Source: Reticulitermes speratus
Lineage: Eukaryota; Arthropoda; Insecta; Blattodea; Rhinotermitidae
Assembly (NCBI GenBank): GCA_021186555.1
Contig: JAJKFL010000007.1
Location: forward strand, 1-64,000
Direction of reading: 5' to 3'
Length of the DNA stretch: 64,000 nt
Below are positions 53,888 to 64,000 of the stretch, piece by piece (position 1 is the first letter of the stretch; every line of letters begins with the position of its first letter). A program made the position numbers and the translations under genes. The notes under the pieces are model-generated. The model saw only the letters and a program-made list of their open reading frames with translations. It ran no database searches and was not told the DNA's origin.

Positions 53888-54689
53888 AAAAATCGGGCTG
53901 TTGGTGACGGTGTGGTTGTTTAAGTGTTGGTTTCGTTTGCTCAAGCTGTATATGTAGAACTGCTCCACGTCTTCATGTTTCCCTTTGTTTGTGATGAGCA
54001 GTGTGTCCATCGTGTTCTCTGTTGTGCCATGTGTACGGCTTGTCTGATTGTGATAGCGGGCTCTTGTGAATGCGGTAATGAACCTTCGGGTTGCATAAAA
54101 TGCGGGGCATCTGACTAGCTACGAACATGCTGGCTTCTCAAGGACTGCTTCATGGAGTTAGGTTCCTTATTGAAAAATTTAAGCCAGATTTAAAATTACT
54201 GGGAGATTATTTTCTGGAACTTTTTTATATTAGAATAAATGTAACTGGGTTTAGGTGCTTGTAACTAGTCAGTTCGAGCAATGTGTGCTTACTCATGCAC
54301 GCAGAGAGCAGATAAGACGTAATACAATCCTCTCCTCCTACAGCTAATATACACTGCAGACCGCAGCTGCAGACTTCATCTGTTGCTTGTGACGCAATTT
54401 ATTTGCCGCCAGACTGCAGCTAGGTACATGTGACGCCATTTGTTACAGTATCGTACACACCACAAGAAACCGGCTGTTTATATCTTGCGAGTGGGGCTCT
54501 GTCTTTCAAACGGAAGGCACATCAGACTGAATCATGCTTTCTCTTCCATATCAAAAGACATTCATCTCAGACACTATCTGCTTGTATTCAGCACCTCCAG
54601 ACTTCAGCTACTAGCAGTAACACGCATGCCAGAATGCAGACTGATGCTTAATAAAGACTACCGGCGTTGCCAGTGAAGTCCAAGGTGGC

Positions 54690-54860
54690 TGTGCAGCCCA
54701 CCCACTCTCCTATTCAATGGGCCCCCGAGTTTTTTTCCCCGAGGTATAGCGGCCGAAGCGTGAAGCTGACTACTGAACTCCAGCTAGTGTGGTGAGAATG
54801 AGTGGAGCTGTACCTCTATTCCCCTATATTCTTGCATGGAATGGGCAAGGAACAATTTTA
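54690..54860 (-). mobile_element. SINE body fragment, diverged
   Basis: ctcctattcaatgggcccccg and ttccccgaggtatagcggcc resemble the body of the SINE at 57525-57760, without a clear promoter. Confidence 0.4.
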
Positions 54861-55589
54861 GGGCGCTGTAATTCCGCAGTTCTGCATCCAAGATGGTCGT
54901 AAAGACAGCCATGTAAATGCCCACCCAGATGTAGAATGGTCATACGGTAAAGGTTAACTCAAAGCTCTGCGACACAATATGCCTACAGCTCACACACTTG
55001 CACTAACAGACAAACTTTACTGCTACGTTCACACGAACTTCCTATTCTGGAGATACTAGATACTGGAATTAACCTGTAGTCAGAACTGTACATAATCCTT
55101 CATATACTCGTACTTATTTCAATTCCTTATACAATATTTAAATTAATCAATCTGGCTACCTATTTCTGCACAATTAAGTCAGTGTCTAAGACTAAACCCT
55201 TCTGTTGCGGACAGCCCTAAACATTTAACACTGGTCTGCTTTAGACTGCCTATTGAAATGAAAAGACTACAAATAAAACGCCAGTCACCCCCCCCCCCCC
55301 CCATCGTCCCCATATCTCAACAATAAACTTACCTTTTCACAGGAATCCCTAAGCCACAAACCTTTTATTATTTCTAAGTGCGTACTGTACTAATGTCCTT
55401 TTCAAAGCAGGTTTTCCTAAGCACTATATGACTCCCTCCAGCATCACCATTTTTGCCAAAGTCTTTCTACCAAGCATTTCCTGTATAGTACAGCCCATTT
55501 TTTGCCACTACACATAAAGACGTACATCCTCCTCCCAAAACAGTCTTTTTTTAAGTGTGTTATTTATTGAGACTGCCAGCTGCTGAGAC

Positions 55590-55745
55590 AGTGACACATG
55601 CATGAGTACTGACAGCATCGGAGGAAAGATACACAGGCAGTCCAAGGTACTCGGAGTAAAACCTGTCCCAGTGCCACTCTGTCCAACACAAATCCCACAA
55701 GCACTAGCCTGGACCTGGGCATCCACTAAGAGGCCAGTGACCATG
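55590..55745 (-). mobile_element. Old SINE copy related to 51960/61225
   Basis: aaacctgtcccagtgccact and caaatcccacaagca match the arm SINE. The minus-strand reading CGICVGQSGTGTGFTPST is the hallmark spurious peptide of this family. The B box has decayed. Confidence 0.55.
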
Positions 55746-57524
55746 GAACATCCCCAAAGCAGTCTCATTACACTGCAGTCTGTTTCTGGTCACTATTCTG
55801 GAAAACTCTGTACATTTCCTTGCCTTCCAGTTTCTTAATTCTCCCCACTATATTCACAAAGCAAGCAATCTATCGATTCCACCTACATCACATGTTCCTA
55901 TGCCATTCTTATGTGATGCCAAGCCAGTCAAATCTGTCTGCATTACAGTTCTAGTCTGGATTCCTGAAGCCCTGAATATTACCCCAAAAGCACTGGACTT
56001 CCTCCCAGGCTCTGTCATTACACTGCAGTCAATTTCCAGTTACTGTTCATCGCAAGAAATGTATTTACCTCCTAGACACTCTGGTACAGCATTTAGCCAA
56101 TGGCCTGTTCCTGTACTTGTTATTCTCTTCACAGCCACTTCCCACATTGACTTTACCCCCATGACATATTTTACTATAACGGTTATTGCTGTTACACGTG
56201 TATTCATATACAGAATGCTTAGCTTCAGGAACACAGATGAACTGTGTGACATTATAAATATCAGATACAGAACGTTGTTGACTGCTTATGCCTAGAGTGC
56301 TAATTCATTCATAATGCTCAACAGTAATTTGTGTTGTCAGTATACAGTTCATTATTATTTGTAACCATGTGAGGAAAACGTATTAAAGACTGTACATGAT
56401 CTGAAGCAGACTCACCGTTTGCTGTACCTCTGTGGTGATCAAAGAACAGACATCTTTGGCCAGCTGTTATGTCACACAGTGTTCTCTGCAACCCAACCTA
56501 CAAAAACACAAAAATCAGTTTCAGTGATCCTGTTGGTTGAATGTGATGTGTTTGTATTTCATATTGCATTTAAAATGTAACAGAGGAAGGTAATTCCAAA
56601 GAAAACCTCAGAATAAGGCTTAAAGCATTAGAAAGTATGTTCAGCTACATTTCTACCGTACCACAATTGGTCACAATTACTTTATTCAAACCACCAAGGT
56701 GCACGTATCGTGTTTTGACCTCAACATTATACCGCAAACTCAAGAGAAACTGGTGTTCTTTGGCATTTCTATTGTTTTAAGCACATTTCACCAAAAAACT
56801 CTTGAGTTCAGCACCCTCTACTACTGACAAATATTATAATGGAAGCATCTCAATCGTACTTAGCTTCAGCGAATGGCCATGCCATTGGTTAAAGGTAAAA
56901 ATGTTCATTTGCTTAATTAAGCTCCACACCATTAACAGACATTCTTAACCTTGGCACAACATGGAGGACAGAAGAGAGCTTCATGCCCTGGGCGCTTTAC
57001 ACTGAGGGAAAGACACCACAAAACCACTGAACAGGGATATGAATGAGCACCAGTGTAACAATTATATGAAAGCTTCTAACAATTTAAATTTTTTCTGTCT
57101 ACTGCTGTTGACAATAATTTGTGGAATATGCAAAACAAGTGATAGCTCCTCATTTATGCTCACATAGAGGGATCAGGTTAAAAACTAAACGTAATAAATT
57201 ATTTTAAAAAGCTATAGCTAAGCATACATTTTGAACAAAATAAATGATTAACCTTTTTTATGGTTCCATAAGAGTAAATTATAACAAACAAACAAATGCT
57301 GAATGTAGAATCACGCTTTTTTTTTAACCTGCATTACATTTTGCAAGTTGTATCTAAGCCCACCTCACGCCAAGTCACTGTCCTTATATCAGATGATGTG
57401 TAACAGCAAGTCAGCAGAATGGCATTTATCCTGCAGAATTCATACAAATGCTGTTCAACTCCAATGCAGAATGCTTAATCTAATTATGCTGTATTACCTC
57501 CATCATTTATAACTCACTACAGGC

Positions 57525-57760
57525 TGGGCAGTTCAGGGTTCAAACCCCAGTACAGGCAAGACTTTCTGCACCATCCAGGACAGCCCTGGGGCCCAGCCAG
57601 CCTCCTATACAATGGGTACTGGGTCTTTCCTGGGGTAAAGCGGCCGGGATGTGGCATTGACCACTCACTCCCATCAAGCGCCGAGGTTAAAGAAAGAGTA
57701 GAGCTAATACCTCTACGCCCTCTCTGTGCTATCATGGAATGCTATAGGGTGAACTTTATT
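57525..57760 (+). mobile_element. tRNA-derived SINE, second family
   Basis: gcagttcagggttcaaacccc contains a B box; downstream are agccctggggcccagccagc and cctggggtaaagcggcc. The minus-strand frame reads GRFTPGKTQYPLYRRLAGPQ, a very common artefactual peptide in insect annotations. Confidence 0.65.
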
Positions 57761-59456
57761 TTTACTGCCATCACTTTTTCTCACTCTCTCTATGTCTGCA
57801 GCATATCACAAATTCACATCCAGATGGCTGTATGACTGCCCACAAGTACCAGCTGTGGTGAACATTAAGCAGAGATCTGAGGTCCTCAAAGCAGACTATG
57901 AATGTTGATGACACTGCAGTTTGGCAGGTAGACATTTCAGAGGAACATGCTGTCTCCACATTCAGCACTTACACCCTCAAGTTGGAGACAGCACATTCCC
58001 CAGAAATGTTGGTACTTATCAGTCAAAATAGAGAATGTCACGTCTCTTTGTAACATGCAAATGTTTGACACAGTTTGTTCAAATTTTCAGTCCTTATATT
58101 TAGCAGTGCTTGACAATGACAGACTCTTCAAGTCAGTCCGAAGAGTATGCAACATTGAGTAGGCAACCTTACACAAAAAAGTCCCATGTGTTCAACATGA
58201 CTTCATGTATGACAACCCTGCTCCAGTGTTTCACAAATAACAACCTTCATGATGTTCAAGACATATTTATATCGGCAGATAATGCTGTCAGACAACATTG
58301 CACGACACCAAAACACATCTGGAAATGTAATCAGTCATAAAATAATAAAGTGTGTGTTATGTATTACATATATAATTAATATCTCAAGAATATATCTTGC
58401 TCATTGACATTTCTTTCCACTGTTATTTTGGCAGTATCATGGGCAACTGTTTTACTGGAGCCTTGTAGGTATTCAAGACGCAGACTAGTTCTACTGTAGA
58501 CAGGTTCTTCCAACCGAAGCAATAAGCCAGTATGTTTGAATTTCCCACTGGCACACCCATCTTAGAAGTGTCCTGACAAAACAATCCAGCAGCTTTCTCC
58601 TAATGATATACTGAACCATGTGACCCTCAAAGAAATTTCAATCCATCTTGGAAAATACTCTCTTTTGTGTACAGAAACCTGCTCTTAGCAAGTGTGATGC
58701 CCAAACAGGTAAGCAATTTTGTATTATGTGAAATTCCCTTCTTCTTGCTGTCTGCTGTACCCAAGGCAATTCTGTTCCCCTGTCATGTCAGCTTCCTATA
58801 GTCATCACCTATTCCGACCGGTCCTCAAGTAACTAGCTACATGTTTTCAAATCTCAGCACAGCACAAAATTTGCCCCTTGTGCCACCAGTTACCACTGTT
58901 ACAATTACAAATGCACTCCCACTGCCAGTAAGTTAATGTGATGGGCATGCTGAAGTAAAAACATTACATGCATTATTCTGTCCAGTTACAAAAATATAAC
59001 CATAACTGCAAGTTTACAATAAAGAATTTCCAGGTTAGGTGATGAGAACATAAGAACAGTGTTATTTCAAACAATGCTAAGACACGGTTGTTGTACAGGA
59101 ACATATGTACACAGCTGTAATGGACAGAACATCTAGAATCACAGTTTAACTTGCTTGATACACCACGTTCAGTCCACAGTAAATGAGGTCCTTGTCTCAC
59201 TGTCTAGATCAACTTCTTCAGCACATTACACTCCACAAAATGCCTTCATCTTCGGGGTCAAGCAGTCAAAGAAGATTACTAGACCGTGAAGATGACGCTT
59301 CAAAATGTCGGGAACTAGTCATCCAATGACACAGTGTCACATCCCAGGAGACTTGAATCTTTAGCAACACGAGAACCTCAAATCCTGCACATCTCTGCAC
59401 TGTACTGAATGACTACAGACCACAGATCAAATACCAGAAGAGACAGAGACTTTATG

Positions 59457-59502
<46 letters not shown>
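59457..59502. repeat. (TA)n microsatellite
   Basis: About 22 TA dinucleotides. Confidence 0.95.
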
Positions 59503-59503
<1 letters not shown>

Positions 59504-60149
59504 ATATATAAGACTATATACTATAGACAGAGACTTCTCTACATCACAGCTACCATGGTGAGAGGGCAAGCATACTGCTTAAGACCTGCATGGAGTTTTA
59601 ACCTCACACCCCCTATATGCCTTCAGCATGTGGTCCTTTGGCAGGATCCTTTCTTTCATCATTGGGTATCTGACATCTGGCAAGTTTATGTGGTTACTGC
59701 ACATGTGGGGCTGCACATGATCAGGTGTATCTTAATCCTTATCTCATAATATGTACAGGTAGCAAGGCACTGTATAATTTATCATACATATGACAGGGGT
59801 TAACCAAAATTTATCTCAACAGTGTCACTGTACAAATTTTATGCCAATGTACTTATTGCCAGGCTACATACCAGCTACCATGTTATCTAAGAGACTGTCA
59901 GCTTTCCTTCCCCTCATTATGTTACTGCAAGTCAGATTACATCAGGTGCCAACTTTCGTAGTTATTCTGGAGTGCCCATATTTAAAACACGCTGGGTTAA
60001 CTTAGAAAGGTAAACAGGGCAGACCCCATGAGATACTTTTTCAAATTGTAAACTGAGTTACCAGTCCATTTACTAGTGTAACTAAGAGCAAATAACTAGC
60101 TTCAAATTAAACAACCTTGCCTTTTGACGGTATTCACACAAATTCATTA

Positions 60150-60892
60150 CGACACAATACTCACACAGAGCTAGAACAGGCAACACAATCCAGTACACAC
60201 ACCACATCAACAACAGATATCATGCAAGTACAATACACAATACTCACACAGAGCTAGAACAGGCAACACAATCCAGTACACACACCACATCAACAACAGT
60301 TATCATGCAAGTACAATACACAATACACACACAGAGCTAGAACAGGCAACACAATCTAGTACACACACCACATCAATAACAGTTATCATGCAAGTACAAT
60401 ACACAATACTCACACAGAGCTAGAACAGGCAACACAATCCAGTACACACACCACATCAACAACAGTTATCATGCAAGTACAATACACAATACACACACAG
60501 AGCTAGAACAGGCAACACAATCTAGTACACACACCACATCAACAACAGATATCATGCAAGTACAATACACAATACTCACACAGAGCTAGAACAGGCAACA
60601 CAATCCAGTACACACACCACATCAACAACAGTTATCATGCAAGTACAATACACAATACTCACACAGAGCTAGAACAGGCAACACAATCCAGTACACACAC
60701 CACATCAACAACAGATATCATGCAAGTACAATACACAATACTCACACAGAGCTAGAACAGGCAACACAATCCAGTACACACACCACATCAACAACAGATA
60801 TCATGCAAGTACAATACACAATACTCACACAGAGCTAGAACAGGCAACACAATCCCACATCAACAACAGTTATCATGCAAGTACAATACACA
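60150..60892. repeat. 83-bp satellite, right arm, about 9 copies
   Basis: Reverse complement of the left array (gagctagaacaggcaacaca). Seven or so fewer copies than the left arm. Confidence 0.97.
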
Positions 60893-60920
60893 AAACCAGA
60901 CGCTTATTACGCTCTAGAAG

Positions 60921-60960
60921 AAATCTGAAGGTGACCTTTACAGGTCGAAACATGTTGTAC
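60921..60960 (+). ncRNA. Hammerhead-like motif, mirror of 52501
   Basis: Plus strand ctgaagg, t, gacc/ggtc stem, gaaac, at, gtt. Confidence 0.3.
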
Positions 60961-61224
60961 TAAAGGTCATCTAATGTTATTGTTACATATAATAAAATAC
61001 TGTCGTGCAGTTAAGGACACCAGTACTGTTATTTAGGTTAGGCTAGTGTAGCCGCGTTCCCCTCTGAGTCTCCACGTGAGTACAGCTTGTCCGAGCTACA
61101 GGGATTATTTTAGAGTTCTTAAGATTAGGGGTGGCCTTGGGGCCAGCGTGTTTGTACGCTGTAGGGGATAGCGGTAACTGCCATCAGTAGCCGTACTGTA
61201 AGTTTGGTTCTCCCAAACACGGCA

Positions 61225-61500
61225 CTTGGCGGTGCGATGGCTCAGGCGATTAGTCGCCGGCCGGGTTCGATTCCAGGTCGGTCCATGTGGGATTTTTGGT
61301 GGACAAAAGTGGCACTGGGACAGGTTTCCCCCAGAGTACTTCGGTTTTCCCCTTTCATTTTCATTCCAGCGGTGCTCCATTACTTGGAAAAAAGTAAAAA
61401 CCGATCATCTTTCTCTTCATCTTCATCAGAAGGGTTGCACAATAAGCCTTAAGGCTGCGGTGAGTAGTATTACTACACGTTTGGCCGATGATTGAGCCGA
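61225..61500 (+). mobile_element. tRNA-derived SINE, right arm
   Basis: A box 61238-61248 (tggctcaggcg) and perfect B box 61264-61274 (ggttcgattcc), spaced as in a tRNA gene. The element is the mirrored copy of the one at 51960. Confidence 0.75.
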
Positions 61501-61665
61501 CAGGAAGCGAATGTAAACAAAGTCACGTGACCAGGTCAATGACCTTATGACGTTACATGTAAACAAACATGGCGGCTAGGTTAATGATCTTATGACGTAA
61601 TATGTAAACAAGGATGGCTGCTGGCGCGAAATTTGAATGTATATAAACAAGATGGCGCGAAATTT

Positions 61666-64000
61666 GAAACTGCTAAATAACAGAAAACTACTAAATAACC
61701 GAAAACTGCTAAATAACCGAAAACTGCTAAATAACAGTAAACTGCTAAATAACAGAAAACTGCATAATAACAGAAAACTGCATAATAACAGAAAACTGCA
61801 TTATAACATAAAACTGCATAATAGCAGAAAACTGCATAATAACAAAACTGCTAAATAACCGAAAACTGATAAATAACCGAAAACTGATAAATAACCGAAA
61901 ACTGCTAAATAACCGAAAACTGCTAAATAAACGAAAACTGCTAAATAACCGAAAACTGCTAAATAACCGAAAACTGCTAAATAACCGAAAACTGCTAAAT
62001 AACCGAAAACTACTAAATAACCGAAAACTGCTAAATAACCGAAAACTGCTAAATAACCGAAAACTGCTAAATAACCGGAAACTGCTAAATAACAGAAAAC
62101 TGCTAAATAACCAAAAACTGCTAAATAACAGTAAACTGGATAATAACAGAAACTGCTAAATAACAGAAAACTGAATAATAACAGAAAAGTGCATAATAAC
62201 AGAAAACTGCATAATAGAAAACTGCATAATAACAGAAAACTGCTAAATAACAGAAAACTGCTAAATAACCGAAAAATGTTAAATAACCGAAAACTGCTAA
62301 AAAAAGAAAACTGCTAAATAACCGAAAACTGCTAATTAACCGAAAACTGCTAAATAACAGTAAACTGCTAAATAACCGAAAACTGCTAAATAACCGAAAA
62401 CTGCTAAATAACCGAAAACTGCTAAATAACCAAAAACTGCAAAATAACCGAAAACTGCAAAATAACCGAAAACTGCTAAATAACCGAAAACTGCTAAATA
62501 ACCGAAAACTGCTAATAACAGTAAACTGCTAAATAACAGAAAACTGCATAATAACAGAAAACTGCATAATAACAGAAAACTGCATAATAACATAAAACTG
62601 CATAATAGCAGAAAACTGCATAATAACAGAAAACTACTAAATAACCGAAAACTGATAAATAACCGAAAACAGATAAATAACCGAAAACTGCTAAATAACC
62701 GAAAACTGCATAATAACAGAAACTGCTATATAACTGAAAACTGCATAATAACAGAAAACTGCTAAATAACCGTAAACTGCTAAATAACCGAAAACTGCTA
62801 AATAACAGTAAACTGCTAAATAACCGAAAACTGCTAAATAACCGAAAACTGCTAAATAACCGAAAACTGCTAAATAACCGAAAACTGCTAAAAAACCGAA
62901 AACTGCTAAAAAACCGAAAACTGCTAAAAAACCGAAAACTGCTAAAAAACCGAAAACTGCTAAATAACCGAAAAATGCTAATTAAACAAAAATTACTAAA
63001 TAACATAAAAAATTGCTAAATAACCGAAAACTGCTAAATGACAGTAAACTGCTAAATAACCGAAAACTGCTAAATAACCGAAAACTGCTAAATAACCGAA
63101 AACTGCTAAATAACCGAAAACTGCTAAATAACCGAAAACTGCTAAATAACAGTAAACTGCTAAATAACCGAAAACTGCTAAATAACCGAAAACTGCTAAA
63201 TAACAGTAAACTGCTAAATAACCGAAAACTGCTAAATATCCGAAAACTGCTAAGTAACCGAAAACTGCTAAATAACCGAAAACTGCTAAATAACCGAAAA
63301 CTGCTAAATAACCGAAAACTGCTAAAGAACAGTAAACTGCTAAGTAACATAAAACTGCATAATAACAGAAAACTGCATAATAACATAAAACTGCATAACA
63401 TGAAACTGCATAGTAGCAGAAAACTGCATAATAACAGAAAACTGCTAAATAACCGAAAACTGCTAAATAACCGAAAACTGCTAAATACCCGAAGACTGCT
63501 AAATAACCGAAGACTGCTAAATAACCGAAAATTGCTAAATAACCGAAAACTGCTAAATAACCGAAAACTGCTAAAAAACCGAAAACTGCTAAATAACCGA
63601 AAACTGCTAAATAACCGAAAACTGCTAAATAACAGAAAACTGCTAAATAACAGAAAACTGCATAATAACAGAAAAATGCATAATAACAGAAAACTGCTAA
63701 ATAACCGAAAACTGCCAAATAACCGAAAACTGCCAAATAACAGAAAACTGGTAAATACGAAAACTGTAAATAACGAAAATGCTAAATAACAAAACTGCTA
63801 AATAACGAAAACTGCTAATAACGAAACTGCTAATAACGTAAACTGCTAAAAACGAAAACTGCTAATAAATAAAGAAATGCTAATAACGAAAACTGCTAAA
63901 TAACGAAAATGCTAAATACGAAAACTGTAAATAACGAAACTGCTAAAAACCGAAAATCTAAATAACGAAAACTGCTAAATAACGAAAATGCTAAATACGA
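61666..64000. repeat. 18-bp satellite, right arm, open at window edge
   Basis: Reverse complement of the left array (ctgctaaataaccgaaaa). From about 63740 onwards nearly every unit has lost one or two bases (taaatacgaaaactgt), pointing to low consensus quality at this end. Confidence 0.97.

Larger units (their letters stand above)
53888..60147. other. Spacer between inverted arms; no intact gene
   Basis: 6.3 kb of mixed sequence with old SINE copies (listed), a TA run, a poly-C run (about 55287-55302) and no ORF with recognisable domain. 55790-56045 contains two diverged copies of a stretch with cattacactgcagtc. 59255-59320 is related to the loop of the 48.2-kb hairpin. I found no transposase that would make the arms the ends of an autonomous element. 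Confidence 0.5.
60148..64000 (-). repeat. Right arm of the large inverted repeat
   Basis: Mirror image of 49165-53887: 83-bp satellite (60150-60892), core (60893-61665), 18-bp satellite (61666 to the window edge). The 83-bp array ends on the same base variant as the left one (tattgtgtc). The first 180-200 bp of the 18-bp array next to the core are identical in both arms; further out the monomer order differs. Confidence 0.9.

Noticed and set aside
54430..56295. Plus-strand ORFs of 73, 78 and 131 codons in the spacer
   Set aside because: No domain, no splice pairs, and they overlap diverged SINE and internal duplications.

Overview
This is a repeat-dominated eukaryotic window with no bacterial features. 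Protein-coding signal is scarce, spliced and often broken. It reads as insect DNA. Both LINE fragments (42.4-44.6 kb) and the tRNA-derived SINEs (52.1, 55.6, 57.6 and 61.2 kb) look like families I associate with cockroaches and termites, and a myosuppressin/FMRFamide-receptor-like exon lies at 26.1 kb. Blattodea is therefore my best guess, an inference without any database search.

Layout. 1-1259: a 41-bp satellite. 2.9-10.3 kb: diverged single units of a duplicated locus. 10.3-25.1 kb: three head-to-tail copies of a 4.6-5.4 kb unit. A fourth, partial copy lies at 35.4-39.4 kb. 25.1-35.4 kb: the GPCR exon, a coiled-coil ORF and a 109-bp satellite that decays into noisy sequence. 39.4-46.4 kb: LINE debris and ribozyme-like motifs. 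46.4-48.0 kb: a 48-bp satellite. 49.2-64.0 kb: a large inverted repeat. Its arms consist of an 18-bp satellite, a SINE-bearing core of about 0.77 kb and an 83-bp satellite, around a 6.3-kb spacer.

Main result. Each duplicated unit, read on the minus strand, holds (i) a broken Gag-like segment carrying a 57-bp in-frame minisatellite with exactly 14, 6 and 23 copies in the three tandem units and 1 in a diverged unit, (ii) a poly-glycine/dsRBD-like exon, (iii) a CCHC zinc knuckle, (iv) a hammerhead-ribozyme-like motif, and (v) a small spliced gene made of micro-exons. The small gene has a Q-rich coiled-coil first exon, one or more 45-bp phase 1-1 exons with the core RVAYVVFDDG, a proline-rich exon and an Arg/Trp-rich terminal exon. 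Two copies join into intact ORFs: 100 aa at 23207-24518 and 82 aa at 12514-13766. Eleven copies of the 45-bp exon are present. Each of the three exon junctions also occurs somewhere in the cluster precisely fused, with the intron missing. I do not recognise the protein.

Limits. All exon calls come from splice consensus, phase and comparison of copies read by eye. Indel-rich stretches (33.5-35.4, 51.0-51.5 and 63.7-64.0 kb) look like poorly polished assembly.
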